Source: Streptomyces qaidamensis | GTDB taxonomy: Bacteria; Actinomycetota; Actinomycetes; Streptomycetales; Streptomycetaceae | Direction: 5' to 3' | DNA length: 64,000 nt | Assembly: GCF_001611795.1 (NCBI RefSeq) | Contig: NZ_CP015098.1 | Coordinates: 8,060,001 to 8,124,000 of the forward strand | Shown: in pieces, positions 1 to 11,000 of the stretch | Layout of the letters: every line of letters begins with the position of its first letter | Numbering within the stretch: the first letter of the stretch is position 1 | The notes under the pieces: generated by a model | What the model was told of the DNA's origin: nothing | The model's input: the letters and a program-made list of their open reading frames with translations, nothing else | Databases searched by the model: none | Translations under genes and position numbers: made by a program

Positions 1-113
1 TCGGCCGACTGGTCGTCAGGCCGGGCGAGCTGGACGCGGGTGTCGTCGTGGCGCTCCTCGGCGCCCCCTTCTTCGCGGTGCTCGTCTGGCGCGGAAAGTT
101 CAGGAGCGCATGA
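1..113 (+). CDS. cchC: CchC, ferric-siderophore ABC permease (3' end only)
   Basis: Only the last 36 codons are in the window. The frame ends in a hydrophobic stretch around GAPFFAVLVWR followed by KFRSA and TGA at 111-113, the usual C-terminus of a FecCD/BtuC-type permease in which the last transmembrane segment is preceded by the conserved GAPFF motif. The stop overlaps the start of the next permease gene (ATGA at 110-113), indicating translational coupling. By position it is the first of two permeases forming the membrane channel for ferric coelichelin import with the downstream ATPase and binding lipoprotein. The assignment rests on the GAPFF tail and gene order. Confidence 0.85.
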   Translation, partial: GRLVVRPGELDAGVVVALLGAPFFAVLVWRGKFRSA

Positions 114-1171
114 ACGTGACCGAAGTGAAGCCGACGCTGCCGCCGGGCGTGCGGCTGGGCCGGGTGTCGTTCTTCTGGCGGCCCTGGCTGGTGGGCGTCT
201 CGCTGCTGCTGGCGGCGGCGGCCTTCCTGGTCTTCTGCGTGTCCATCGGCGTCGGGGACTTTCCCATCGGCCTGCCGCAGGTGATCCGCACGCTCATCGG
301 GCGGGGCGAACAGGTCGACGAGTTCGTCATCATGGACCTGCGGATGCCGCGTGCCCTGGCCGGGCTCGTCGTGGGGATCGCGCTCGGGGTGTCCGGGGCG
401 ATCACCCAGTCCATCGCCCGGAACCCCCTGGCCAGCCCGGACGTTCTGGGCATCACCACGGGCGCGAGCGCGGTCGCGGTGTTCCTCGTGACCGTGTCGG
501 GCGGAGCCGCCGCGGCCGTGACAGACACCGTGGGCCTGTCGGCGGCGGCGCTCGCCGGCGGCCTCGGCACGGGGCTGCTGGTGTACTTCCTGGCCTGGCG
601 GCGCGGGATCGACGGCTTCCGGCTCATCCTCATCGGCATCTCGGTGAGCGCGGTGATGGAGGCCATCACCACCTGGCTGCTCGTCACGGCCGACATCAGG
701 GACGTGGCCCAGGCACAGGCCTGGCTGGTCGGCTCGCTCGACGACCGCTCGTGGGACGAAGTTCAGGTGGCCCTGTGGGGCACGCTCGTCCTGCTGGTCG
801 TCGTGGCCGCCGTCGCGTTCCAGTTCAAGCCGATGCACTTCGGCGACGACGTCGCCGCCGGCCTCGGGGTGCGGTACGCGGCCGTACGGGCGGTCCTGCT
901 GCTGTGCGCGGTGCTGCTGGCCGGTGTGGCGGTGAGCGCGGCGGGCCCGGTCCCGTTCGTCGCGCTGGTCGCCCCGCAGGTAGCGATGCGGCTGGCGCGC
1001 TGCCCGACACCGCCGATGCTCGCCTCGGGCCTGGTGGGGGCGCTGCTGCTGATCGGCTCGGACCTGGTCGCGCGGGCGGTGCTGCCGGTCTCGCTCCCGG
1101 TCGGCGTGGTCACCGCCGCGATCGGCGGGCCCTTCCTCGTCTACCTGCTGGTGCGGGCCAACCTCCGGTAG
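110..1171 (+). CDS. cchD: CchD, ferric-siderophore ABC permease
   Basis: A 353-residue FecCD-family integral membrane protein, the second permease of the ferric-coelichelin importer. The N-terminal 25 residues are cytoplasmic; then come about nine to ten hydrophobic segments. Visible family marks are the LRMPRALAGLVVG segment (residues 75-87), ITQSIARNPLASPDVLGI (about 96-113, the coupling-helix region), GPVPFVALVAPQVAMRL (near 280) and a terminal GGPFLVYLLVR matching the GxPFF tail of the family. The ATG overlaps the cchC stop by 4 nt. The stop (1169-1171) is immediately followed by the cchE region. Length is normal for the family. Confidence 0.93.
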   Translation: MNVTEVKPTLPPGVRLGRVSFFWRPWLVGVSLLLAAAAFLVFCVSIGVGDFPIGLPQVIRTLIGRGEQVDEFVIMDLRMPRALAGLVVGIALGVSGAITQSIARNPLASPDVLGITTGASAVAVFLVTVSGGAAAAVTDTVGLSAAALAGGLGTGLLVYFLAWRRGIDGFRLILIGISVSAVMEAITTWLLVTADIRDVAQAQAWLVGSLDDRSWDEVQVALWGTLVLLVVVAAVAFQFKPMHFGDDVAAGLGVRYAAVRAVLLLCAVLLAGVAVSAAGPVPFVALVAPQVAMRLARCPTPPMLASGLVGALLLIGSDLVARAVLPVSLPVGVVTAAIGGPFLVYLLVRANLR

Positions 1172-1182
1172 ATGTACAAGAG

Positions 1183-1201
1183 TCAGGTGAACCTAAGCAA
1201 G
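1183..1201 (+). promoter_or_regulatory. weak iron-box-like sequence between cchD and cchE
   Basis: TCAGGTGAACCTAAGCAAG matches about 14 of 19 positions of the DmdR1 box form TTAGGTGAGCCTAACCTAA, with both core blocks AGGTGA and CCTAA intact. If cchE starts at GTG 1211, the site lies 10 nt upstream of that start and could serve an internal iron-controlled promoter or be a relic. If cchE starts at ATG 1172, it is coding. Much weaker than the other boxes in this locus. Confidence 0.3.
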
Positions 1202-1210
1202 GGGGGACCC

Positions 1211-2068
1211 GTGGTCGCACAGTCCGTCACCGAGGCCGCGGTCGGCGACGCCTCGCGGCTGGCAGCCCGAGACGTCACGGTCGGCTACGGCGGCCGGGTC
1301 GTCATCGACGGCCTCGACGTGGCGATACCGCCGGGGGTCGTCACCACGATCATCGGTCCCAACGGCTGTGGGAAGTCCACCCTGTTGCGGACCCTGTCAC
1401 GGCTGCTCAAGCCCACCCGGGGGACGGTCGTCCTGGACGGCGAGGACATCGGCAGGCTGCGGACCCGGGACGTGGCGAAGAAGCTCGGCCTGCTGCCGCA
1501 GGCGCCGGTCGCGCCGGAGGGGCTGACGGTGGCCGACCTGGTCGCCCGGGGCCGGCACCCACACCAGAGCTGGCTGCGGCAGTGGTCCTCGGACGACGCG
1601 GAGGTCGTGGAGCGCGCGCTCGCGATGACCGGCGTGGCCGACCTGGCCGACCGCCCGGTCGACTCGCTCTCCGGCGGGCAACGGCAGCGCGTGTGGATCT
1701 CCATGACGCTGGCTCAGGGCACCGATCTGCTCCTCCTGGACGAGCCGACGACCTATCTGGACCTGGCGCACGCGGTCGACGTCCTCGACCTGGTCGACGA
1801 TCTGCACGAGTCGGGCTGCACCGTCGTCATGGTGCTCCACGACCTCAACCTCGCCGTGCGCTACAGCGACCACCTCGTCGTGATGCGGGAGGGGTCCATC
1901 CTGGCGCAGGGCCATCCGCACGACATCGTCACCGCCGAACTGCTGCACGAGGCATTCGGGTTGCGCGCCCAGGTGATCGACGACCCGGTGGGCGACCGGC
2001 CGTTGATCGTGCCCATCGGACGTACGCACGTGCGCCCGGGACACATCCCGATAAAGGAGCAAGGGTAA
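1211..2068 (+). CDS. cchE: CchE, ferric-siderophore ABC importer ATPase
   Basis: ATP-binding subunit of the FepC/FhuC type that energises ferric-coelichelin import. Visible motifs are Walker A GPNGCGKST, signature LSGGQRQRVWISM, Walker B LLLLDEPTTYLDL and the switch histidine in MVLHDLNLAVRY. All are canonical, unlike the exporter ATPases of this cluster. I chose GTG 1211 (285 residues) because it has a GGGGGG ribosome site at 1201-1206; an in-frame ATG at 1172 directly abuts the cchD stop but has no visible ribosome site and would add 13 residues. The stop codon (2066-2068) lies inside the iron box serving cchF. Confidence 0.92.
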   Translation: MVAQSVTEAAVGDASRLAARDVTVGYGGRVVIDGLDVAIPPGVVTTIIGPNGCGKSTLLRTLSRLLKPTRGTVVLDGEDIGRLRTRDVAKKLGLLPQAPVAPEGLTVADLVARGRHPHQSWLRQWSSDDAEVVERALAMTGVADLADRPVDSLSGGQRQRVWISMTLAQGTDLLLLDEPTTYLDLAHAVDVLDLVDDLHESGCTVVMVLHDLNLAVRYSDHLVVMREGSILAQGHPHDIVTAELLHEAFGLRAQVIDDPVGDRPLIVPIGRTHVRPGHIPIKEQG

Positions 2069-2084
2069 GGCTAGGCTAACCTCA
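2066..2084 (+). promoter_or_regulatory. iron box upstream of cchF
   Basis: TAAGGCTAGGCTAACCTCA is a good match to the 19-bp DmdR1/IdeR operator TTAGGTTAGGCTCACCTAA. It starts on the stop codon of cchE and lies about 75 nt before the cchF start, so cchF-cchG can be derepressed by iron starvation independently of the upstream permease genes. Assignment to DmdR1 is inference from the known Streptomyces iron-box consensus. Confidence 0.85.
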
Positions 2085-2157
2085 CTTAGTCACGGTAGGG
2101 TTTGCCTGCCCTTTAGGCGAGGGTGCAGCGAACTAGCGCGAAAGCAAGGGGTTTTGG

Positions 2158-3216
2158 ATGCTCCTCCATCGAACGACGTCCCGGAAGCCATGGCGGCGGC
2201 TGGCGGCGGTCGTGTCCGCCGCCACCCTCGGCGTCGGTCTCCTCGCGGGATGCGGCTCGGACTCGGCGGACACGGCGGACAACAAGAACGAGGGCACCCA
2301 GGCCGCTGCGGCCGGCGCGTTCCCGGTCACCGTGGAGCACGCGTTCGGATCCACGAAGGTCGAGAAGGCACCCCAGCGGGTCGTCTCCGTCGGCTACACC
2401 GACGACCAGACCGTCCTGGCCTTCGGCATCAAGCCCGTCGGCATGGTCGACCAGTACCCCAACCCGCCGGGCAAGTCCCCCGACATCAACACCCAGTGGC
2501 CCTGGGTGAAGGACAAGTGGGGTGACACCAAGCCCGAGGTCATCATGAAGAACGGCGACTCGGGCCCCAACTACGAGAAGATCGCGGCCCTGCGGCCCGA
2601 CCTGATCGTCGCGGTCTACTCCGAGATCGACCAGGCCGGCTACGACAAGCTCTCCAAGATCGCTCCCACGGTGGCCCGCACCAAGGCCGAGAAGGAGCCC
2701 TTCAGCGCCCCCTGGCAGGACAACGCCCTGCACATCGCCAAGGCCCTCGGCAAGGCCGACGAGGGCCAGAAGATGGTCGACGACATCGAGGGCAAGCTGG
2801 CCACGGCCAAGAAGGAGCACCCGGAGCTCGGCAAGCAGACCGCCGTCGCGCTGTCCTGGTACGAGAACTCCGTGGCGCCGTTCACCTCCACCGACATGCG
2901 CGGCCGGCTCGTCTCGGGCATCGGCTTCAAGTACCAGACCGGTATCGACAAGGTCGCCGGCGGCAGCTTCTACACCAAGCTCTCGCCCGAGCGCATCGAC
3001 CTCGTCGACGTCGACCACATCTTCGTCATCAACGACAAGGCCGACACCGAGGCCCTGAAGAAGTTCAAGCTGTTCGCCAACCTCGACGCGGTGAAGAAGG
3101 GCAACGTGTCCTACCTGCTCGACAGCGAGGGACCGGCGGTCGGCGCGGCCATCTCCCAGGGAACCCTGCTGTCCATGCCGTACGCGATCGACGAGCTCGT
3201 CAAGTCGGTCGAGTAG
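2158..3216 (+). CDS. cchF: CchF, siderophore-binding lipoprotein
   Basis: Periplasmic-binding-protein-like receptor anchored to the outer face of the membrane. The 352-residue product starts with a basic n-region (LHRTTSRKPWRR), a hydrophobic stretch and lipobox LLAGC with the acylated cysteine at residue 32. The body has the FecB/TroA-type two-lobed layout: KAPQRVVSVGYTDDQTVLAFGIKPVG after residue 65, LRPDLIVAVYSEI near 150, and a C-terminal lobe with AAISQGTLLSMPYAIDEL. It is preceded by an iron box and followed after 4 nt by cchG. In this cluster it is expected to bind ferric coelichelin and deliver it to CchCDE. Confidence 0.92.
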   Translation: MLLHRTTSRKPWRRLAAVVSAATLGVGLLAGCGSDSADTADNKNEGTQAAAAGAFPVTVEHAFGSTKVEKAPQRVVSVGYTDDQTVLAFGIKPVGMVDQYPNPPGKSPDINTQWPWVKDKWGDTKPEVIMKNGDSGPNYEKIAALRPDLIVAVYSEIDQAGYDKLSKIAPTVARTKAEKEPFSAPWQDNALHIAKALGKADEGQKMVDDIEGKLATAKKEHPELGKQTAVALSWYENSVAPFTSTDMRGRLVSGIGFKYQTGIDKVAGGSFYTKLSPERIDLVDVDHIFVINDKADTEALKKFKLFANLDAVKKGNVSYLLDSEGPAVGAAISQGTLLSMPYAIDELVKSVE

Positions 3217-3220
3217 GGAA

Positions 3221-5008
3221 GTGAGCACCACCGATACGCGCGTCGCCCCGGCGACCCTGCGCACGACGACCGGGCGCGAGGCAGCCCGCTGGGTCGCGGG
3301 ACACTGCCGCGCCATGCCCGGGCTCTCGGCCGCGACCGTGCTCACCACGGTCGCGGGGGCGGCGCTCCAGGTGCTCCCGGTGCTCCTGCTCGGCCGGGTG
3401 GTCGACGGGGTCGTCGGGGGCGAGGACCGTTCGGTCCTGGTCACGATCGGGGTACTGATCGGTGCCGCCGCGCTGCTCGGCGCGGCGGCCACCGCGGTCT
3501 CCACCTACCTGATCGGACGGCTGGGCGCGGATCTGCTCGCGCTGCTGCGCGAAGGCGCCGTCCGGGCGGTGCTCGGCATGCCGAGCGCGCGGATCGAGCA
3601 GGTCGGCCGGGGAGACGTGCTCTCCCGTGTCGGTGACGACGTGGCCGTCATCTCCAAGGGCATCCGCACGGCCGTCCCCACGGTGTTCTCGGCGGGCGTG
3701 CTGGTCGTCATCGCCACGCTCGGCATGTTCGGCCTCGACTGGCGGCTCGGCCTGGCCGGCGCCGGCGCGCTGCCCGCGTACGCGCTGGCACTGCGCTGGT
3801 ACCTGCCCCGGTCCGCCCCGCTCTACCGTAAGCAGCGCGTGGCCCAGGCCGACCGGGCCCAGGCGTTCATCAGCGGCCTGAACGGCATCGACACGGTGCG
3901 CGCCTACCGACTGGAGGGTGCCTTCCGCGAGAAGGTCACCACCGAGTCGTGGCGGGTGCGCGAGCTCGGGATCGAGGTGTTCCGGTTCTTCGGCCGGTTC
4001 GTCGGCCGGGAGAACCGCGCCGAGTTCATCGGCCTGGTCCTGATCCTCGTGGTGGGGTACGCCCTGCTGGAGGCCGACGCGGCCAGCCTGGGCGAGGTGT
4101 CGGCGGCCCCGCTGCTGTTCCACCGGCTGTTCACCCCGCTGGGCGCCATCATGTTCACCTTCGACGAGGCGCAGAAGTCGGGCGCGAGCCTGACCCGCCT
4201 GGTCGGGGTCCTGGGGGAGTCCGCCGAGGAGCGGCTGGTCGGGGACGAGTCCGTCACGGCGGCCGGGGCCGGGGCGTACCCGGTGACGGTCGAGGGGCTG
4301 ACGTTCCGTTACCCCGGCTCCGAGGAACCGGTGCTGCGGGACGTGGACCTGACGATCCCGGCCGGCGGGTCCCTCGCCCTGGTCGGCGCGACGGGCGCGG
4401 GCAAGACGACCCTGGCCGCGCTGATCGCCGGTATCGGCACCCCGGAGGCCGGCTCGGTGCGCATCGGGACGACGGACCTGTCCGGTCTGGACGAGGCCGG
4501 GGCGCGGGCTTTGGTGAGCATCCTGACGCAGGAGACGCACGTGTTCTCCGGCCCGCTCGCCGACGACCTGCGGCTGTCCGCGCCGGGGGCGAGCGACGCC
4601 GAGCTGATGGACGCCTTGCGCACGGTCGGTGCGGAGGGCTGGGTCAGCGCGCTGCCCGACGGGCTGAACACCCCGGTGGGCGAGGGCGGTGAGCGCCTGG
4701 ACGTCACCAAGGTCGCCCAGATCGCCCTGGCGCGGCTGGTGCTGGGCCGGGCGCCGGTGGTGGTGCTCGACGAGTCGACCGCGGAGGCCGGCAGCGAGGG
4801 AGCCGCCGAGCTGGAGCGTGCCGTACTGGCCGCGTGTGCCGGCCGGACCACGCTGTTCGTGGCGCACCGGCTGACCCAGGCGATGGCCGCGGACCGGATC
4901 GCCGTGCTCGACGCGGGACGCGTCGTGGAGCAGGGGACGCACGAGGAGCTGGTGGCTCTGGGCGGCCGGTACGCACGACTGTGGCGGGCCTGGCGAGAGG
5001 GTAGTTAG
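3221..5008 (+). CDS. cchG: CchG, ABC exporter half with degenerate signature motif
   Basis: A 595-residue half-transporter: six-helix transmembrane domain (about 1-320) fused to an ATPase domain (about 340-595). Walker A GATGAGKTT is at about residue 389, the Q-loop (SILTQETHVF), Walker B VVVLDES (514-520) and switch His in VAHRL (about 547) are intact. The signature that should read LSGGQ is replaced by LDVTKVAQ (about 493). The defect is complementary to that in CchI, so the two probably form a heterodimer with one working ATP site. Predicted role is export of apo-coelichelin, though a role in iron-siderophore uptake is possible. GTG start 4 nt after cchF. Confidence 0.9.
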   Translation: MSTTDTRVAPATLRTTTGREAARWVAGHCRAMPGLSAATVLTTVAGAALQVLPVLLLGRVVDGVVGGEDRSVLVTIGVLIGAAALLGAAATAVSTYLIGRLGADLLALLREGAVRAVLGMPSARIEQVGRGDVLSRVGDDVAVISKGIRTAVPTVFSAGVLVVIATLGMFGLDWRLGLAGAGALPAYALALRWYLPRSAPLYRKQRVAQADRAQAFISGLNGIDTVRAYRLEGAFREKVTTESWRVRELGIEVFRFFGRFVGRENRAEFIGLVLILVVGYALLEADAASLGEVSAAPLLFHRLFTPLGAIMFTFDEAQKSGASLTRLVGVLGESAEERLVGDESVTAAGAGAYPVTVEGLTFRYPGSEEPVLRDVDLTIPAGGSLALVGATGAGKTTLAALIAGIGTPEAGSVRIGTTDLSGLDEAGARALVSILTQETHVFSGPLADDLRLSAPGASDAELMDALRTVGAEGWVSALPDGLNTPVGEGGERLDVTKVAQIALARLVLGRAPVVVLDESTAEAGSEGAAELERAVLAACAGRTTLFVAHRLTQAMAADRIAVLDAGRVVEQGTHEELVALGGRYARLWRAWREGS

Positions 5009-5019
5009 GCAACCCTAAT

Positions 5020-5038
5020 TTAGGTTAGCCTAACTCCA
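5020..5038 (+). promoter_or_regulatory. iron box upstream of cchH
   Basis: TTAGGTTAGCCTAACTCCA matches the reverse orientation of the DmdR1 consensus, 28 nt before the cchH ATG and 12 nt after the cchG stop. A second partial palindrome, TTAGGCAACCCTAA at 5005-5018, sits directly upstream and could form a double operator. It would place the NRPS gene and cchI under direct iron control. Confidence 0.85.
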
Positions 5039-5065
5039 CATTCTGGAAGGGACGCTGAGTCTTCG

Positions 5066-8000
5066 ATGATGGAACCGCGCGCTCGTCTCGCACTGCTGTC
5101 ACCCACGCGCCTGGCCGATGTCCGCCGGCGGATCGGCGACTACCCGGACAGGACCATCACCGAGGCCTGCGCCATCGGCCTGTCGTACTGGGCGACCGGC
5201 CGCAGCCCCGAGGGCATCGGCCTCACCCCGGGCACGCTCTTCGCCGACGTCCTCGGCTGGGTCGACAACGGCGGCCGTGCGCCCGCCGGTTGGGAGATCA
5301 CCCCCGACGGCAGCGGCATCACCGTCCCCGGCGACGTCACACCCGAGGACGCGCAGCTCGCGCTGGACGACCTGGCCGACTTCCCGGACCGGCCGCTCGG
5401 CACCATCGGCCCCTCCAGCGTCGCGGCCAGGCTCCGCACCCTGGCCGGGTGGAACGACAACCGGGCCGACCGGCTCCGCCCCACCATCGTGGAGATGTTC
5501 CACGAGCAGGTGCGTGCCCGACCGGAAGCCGTGGCCGTCGTCGACGAGCACCGCACGCTGACCTACCGTGAAACGGCCGAGCGGGCCGGCCAGTTGGCCC
5601 ACCACCTGCTCGCCCGCGGACTCGGCGCCGAGCAGGTCGTGGGCATCTCCCTGGCCCGCTCCGCCGACATGGTCGTCGGGCTGCTCGCCGTGCTCCAGGC
5701 CGGGTGCGCCTTCGTACCGCTCGATCCGCAGTGGCCCGCCGCGCGCCGGTCCGTCGTCATCGAGGACGCCCGGGTCGTCCTCCAGCTCAACGCCTCGGGC
5801 GAGCACGACCCGGCCGAACCGGACGCCGTGGCCGTCGACCTCGGCGACTGGCGGTACGGCTCGTACCCGGCCGAGGGACCCGCCGTCACCGTCCCCGGCG
5901 ACGCACTGGCCTACGTGATCTTCACCTCCGGTTCCACCGGCCGCCCCAAGGGCGCCATGATCCGCCACGAGGCGATCAGCGAGCGCCTGCTGTGGCAGGT
6001 GAACGAGATCCTCGGCTTCGGACCCGACGACGCCTCACTGTTCAAGGCGCCGCTGTCCTTCGACATCTCCATCAACGAGATCTTCCTGCCGCTGGTCTGC
6101 GGCGGCCGGCTCGTCGTCCTGCGGCCCGGCGGCGAACGCGACCCGCACCACCTGCTGAGCGTCATCGCCGAACAGCGCGTCACCTTCACGTACCTGGTGT
6201 CGTCCATGCTCGACGTGCTGCTGGAGATGGCCGGCGATTCCGGCCGCCTGGGCAGCCTGCGGCACGTGTGGTGCGGCGGCGAAGTGCTCACCCCCGAGCT
6301 GTACGAACGGTTCCGCACCAAGCTCGACAACATCCCCATGTACCACGGCTACGGCCCCGCCGAGACGACCATCGGCGTCTCCCACGTGATCTACCGGGGC
6401 ACCGCGGAGCGCCTGTCGACGTCCATCGGCAAGGCCAACCCCAACACCCAGCTCTACGTCCTGGACGACGAACTGCGCCCCGTCCCGGTCGGTGTCGGCG
6501 GTGAACTGTACGTGGGCGGCTTCCTCCTGGGCCGCGGCTACGTGGGCGCGCCCGGCCTGACCGCCTCCCGCTTCGTCGCCAACCCCTTCGCGAACGACGG
6601 CTCCCGCCTCTACCGCACCGGCGACCTCGCCCGCTTCGCCCCCGACGGATCGCTGGACTTCCTCGGCCGCGCCGACAACCAGATCAAGATCCGCGGCATG
6701 CGGCTGGAGATCGAGGACGTCGAGGCCGGCCTCGCCGAACACCCCCGCGTACGGCACACCTGCGTCGTCGCGAAGAAGAACGCGGCCGGCGGCACCTACC
6801 TCGTCGGCTACGTCATACCCGCCGCCGGCGGCGCGGAGGAGCTGCGGGCGGACGAGGTCAAGGCGTGGGCCACGGCACACATGGTCGAGTACATGGTGCC
6901 CGCCCACGTCGTCGTGCTGGAGGAGTTCCCGCTCACCGCCAACGGCAAGCTCGACCGCAACGCCCTGCCCGAGCCCGTGATCGAAACGGGCTCCCTCGTC
7001 CGCCCCGCCACCGACGACGAGCGCGCGGTGTGCGCCGCGGTCGCGGAGGTGCTGCGCCTCGAAGAGGTCGGTGTCGACCAGGACTTCTTCCAGCTCGGCG
7101 GCGACAGCATCCTGGCGATCTCCCTGCTGAGCGCACTGCGCGAACAGGGCCTGCACGTCACGGCACGGCAGATCTTCACCCACAGCACCGTGGGCGCGCT
7201 GGCAGCGGTCGCGAGCCGCGAGGACGTCTCCACCATCGACCACGCCGACGTCGCCACCGGCACCGTCGTGGGCTCGCCCATCGTGCAGTGGCTCGGTGAG
7301 ACCACGGACGCCGTCGACGGCTTCGTCCAGTCGGTCGTCCTGAACACCCCGGCGGACCTGACCGCCGACGCCCTCGACGCCCTCCTCACCGCCCTCGTCG
7401 CCCGGCACGACATGCTCCGCGCCCGGCTGGTGCGCGGCGAGCGCTGGAGCTTCGACATCCCCGAGGCCGGCCGGGCCGTGCCCGCCCCGCAGCAGAGCGA
7501 CCTGCCGCTGGACGAGTGCGTCGCCCTCGCCACCGCCGGCCTGGACCCCGCGAACGGCGTGATGCTGCGGGCCGTCTGGCGCCCTTCGGCCCGGCAACTC
7601 GTCCTCGTCGCCCACCACGTGGTCGTCGACGGCATCTCCTGGCGCGTCCTGATGGAGGACCTGGCCACCGCCTGGCGGCAGTTCAGCTCGGGCGAGCCCA
7701 TCGAACTCCCCCCGGTGGGCACGTCGTTCCGGCGCTGGACCCAGCTGCTGGAGCGCGCCGCGTTCGACGCCGACAGCTCCTGTTACCGGCGCCCTTTGCC
7801 CGGCGAGGACCAGCCGCTGGCCCGCCGAGCCCTGTCCGGGGCCGACACCGTCGCGAACGAACGCCTGCGGACCGTCTCGGTCGGCCCCGAGGTCACGGCC
7901 GCGCTCCTGAACGAGATACCCGCGAAGTTCCACGCCGGCGTCAACGACGTACTGCTCACCGCGCTCGCCGTCGCCCTCGCCCGACGGCGCCGCGACCTCG

Positions 8001-11000
8001 GCCAGGACCAGACCTTCGCCCACATCGAACTCGAAGGCCACGGCCGCGAAGGACAGTTCGTGACGGCCTCCGCCGGCTACGAACCGGAACTGTCGCGCAC
8101 GGTCGGCTGGTTCACCACCCTCTTCCCGGTGACCGTGGACCCCGGCACGGCGCCCGACCTCACCACGCCCGCATACCTGACCGCCGCGCTCAAGGCTGTC
8201 AAGGAGGACCTCGCACAGGTACCGGACAACGGCGTCTCCTACGGCGCCCTGCGCTACCTCGCCCACACCGAGTTCGACGCCCCCGCACCCCAGGTGCTCT
8301 TCAACTACCTCGGCCGCTTCGCCGCCGGCGCCCCCGGCGACTGGCAACTCGCCGGCACCACCGGCCAGCTCGGCGAGAAGCGCGACCCCCGGATGCGCCT
8401 GCCGCGCCCCCTGGAGTTCAACGCGATCGCCGAACCCGATGCCTCCGGCGCGTACGAGCTGGTCACCACCATCTCCTGGCCCGAGGGCCTGTTCACCGAC
8501 GCCGACATCACGGCCCTGGGCGACTACTTCCGCACGGCCCTGGCCGGACTCGCCGCGCTCGACCAAGGCGGCCACTCACCCAGCGACTTCCCCCTCGTCC
8601 CGCTCACCCAGGCCGACGTCGACACCCTGGACGGCCCGGCGCTGCGGGACGTCCTGCCGCTGACCCCGCTCCAGGAAGGCCTCTACTTCCACTCGGTCTT
8701 CGACGACGACTCCGCGGGCGCCTACGTCGAACAGCAACTGCTCACCCTGGACGGCGAGGTGGACGCCGACCGGCTCGCCGCGGCGGCCACCCGGCTGCTC
8801 ACCCTCTACCCGAACCTGGCCGCGCGCTTCACGGCCCTCGCCGACGGCCGCGTGGTCTCCGTCCTGGAGAACGGCGCAGAGGCCCCCTTCACCACGCTGG
8901 ACCGCCCCGGCATCACCGACGAGGAGATACGCGACCTCGCCGAACGGGACCGCCGCACCGGCTTCGACCTGGCCACCGGCCCCCTCATGCGGTACACGCT
9001 CGTCCGCGCCGGCTCCGGACGGAACGTCCTGGTGCAGACCGTGCACCACATCATCGCCGACGGCTGGTCCGTGCCGCCCATGCTCCGCGCGCTGCTCGCC
9101 GAGTACCACGCCCCGGGCACCGTCCACCCGACCGGCGGCTTCGCCGACTACGTCCACTGGCTCGCCGGACGCGACGCCGACGAGAGCGACCGCGTCTGGC
9201 GCGAGGAACTCGCCGGACTGCCCGGCCCCTCGCTGGTCGCCGAGGGGCACACTCCCTCCGACCGGTTCGCCGACACCGCCGTGGAGCCCGAGGGCGACAT
9301 CGACGCCGCCGCCCGCGAGGCCGGTGTGCCGCTGAGCGTCGCCGTGCACAGCGCCTGGGCGGTCACCCTGGGCGGCCTCCTCCAGGGCCGGGACGTGGTG
9401 CTCGGCTCCACGGTCTCCGGCCGCGACGCCGACGTGCCCGGCATCGGGGACATGGTGGGCCTGTTCATCAACACCGTCCCGGTACGCGCCCGTTGGGCCT
9501 CCGGCACCACGGCGGGCGACCTGCTCTCCTCGGTGCGGGACCACCAGAGCGCCGTCCTGCCGCACCAGCACGTCTCCCTGGCGCGCATCGGCCGCCAGGC
9601 CGGCGCCGGCTCCCTCTTCGACACGCTCGTGGTGTTCGACGTGGCCACCGACCTGGCCTCCCTCCGGCGTCCCGGCGACACCCTGACCATCACGGACCTC
9701 GTCAACGAGGGCGCCCCTCACTACCCGCTGACCCTGGTGGTCGAGCGCGCGCCCGACGGCCGCCCGCGCTTCAACCTCATCTACGACGGCGAACTGCTGG
9801 GCGAGGCGACCGCCCGGACGATCCTGTACACGTTCACCCGGACCCTGACCGGCCTGCTCACCCACCCGGACACCCCGGTCGACGACCTGAGGCCCGAGAA
9901 CGAGCGGCGTCCCGCACCGATCACCCCGGCCACCCTGGGCGCACTGTTCGACACCGCCGCCCGCCGCGACCCGGCGGCCACCGCCGTCACCCAGTGCGGC
10001 CTCGACGGCGTCACCCGTTCCCTGACCTACGGCGAACTGTCCGACCGCAAGGACGACCTGGCCACCGCCCTGCGCGCGGCCGGGATCGGCCCGGGCAAGC
10101 GGGTCGCCGTGGCCGTCCCGCGCTCCCTGGAGCAGGTCGTCGCCCTGGTCGCGATCGTCAGCGCGGGCGGCGCGTACGTCCCGCTGGACCTGGCCTACCC
10201 GGACGAACGGCTGGAGTACATCCTCGCCGACGCCACCCCGCAGGTCCTCCTCGTGGACCGGGACCAGCGCGACCGCTGCACGGAACTCCTGACCCGGGCG
10301 GGGGTTCCCGCCCGCGTGCTCGTGCAGGGCGAAGAACTCCCGGCCGCTGCCACGGAGCCCGCTCCCGAGCCCGACTGGCACACCCCCGCCTATGTGATCT
10401 ACACGTCCGGATCGACCGGCCGCCCCAAGGGCGTCGTCGTCCCGCACTCCAGCGTGGTGACCCTGCTCGCGAACACCCGGCCGGACATGGACTTCGGCCC
10501 GGACGACGTCTGGGTCCAGTTCCACTCCTTCTCCTTCGACTTCGCCGTCTGGGAGCTGTGGGGCGCGCTGGTGCACGGCGGTGAGCTGCTCGTGCCCGAG
10601 TACGGACTGACACGCTCCCCGGTGGACTTCCACCGGCTGGTCCGGGAGCGGGGCGTGACCGTGCTCAACCAGACCCCCTCGGCCTTCTACCAGTTCATCG
10701 AGGCCGACCGGCTCGCCGGCGAACCGCTGCCCGCGCTGCGCAGGGTCGTCTTCGGTGGCGAGGCGCTGGATCTCGGGCGGCTGCGCGGCTGGGTCGAGCG
10801 GCACGGCACTGCCGCCCCCGAGCTGGTCAACATGTACGGCATCACCGAGACGACCGTGCACGTCACCCACCGGGTGCTGACCGACGACGACTTCGGCCCC
10901 GGCGACGACGTCAGCCCCATCGGCGGCCCGATCCCCGGACTGGTCACCTACCTCCTCGACGACCGGCTCCGCCCGGTGCCGCCGGGCCGGGAGGGCGCCA

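Noticed and set aside
2111..2130. TTTAGGCGAGGGTGCAG before cchF as a second iron box
   Set aside because: Only one half-site matches; the full box is at 2066-2084.
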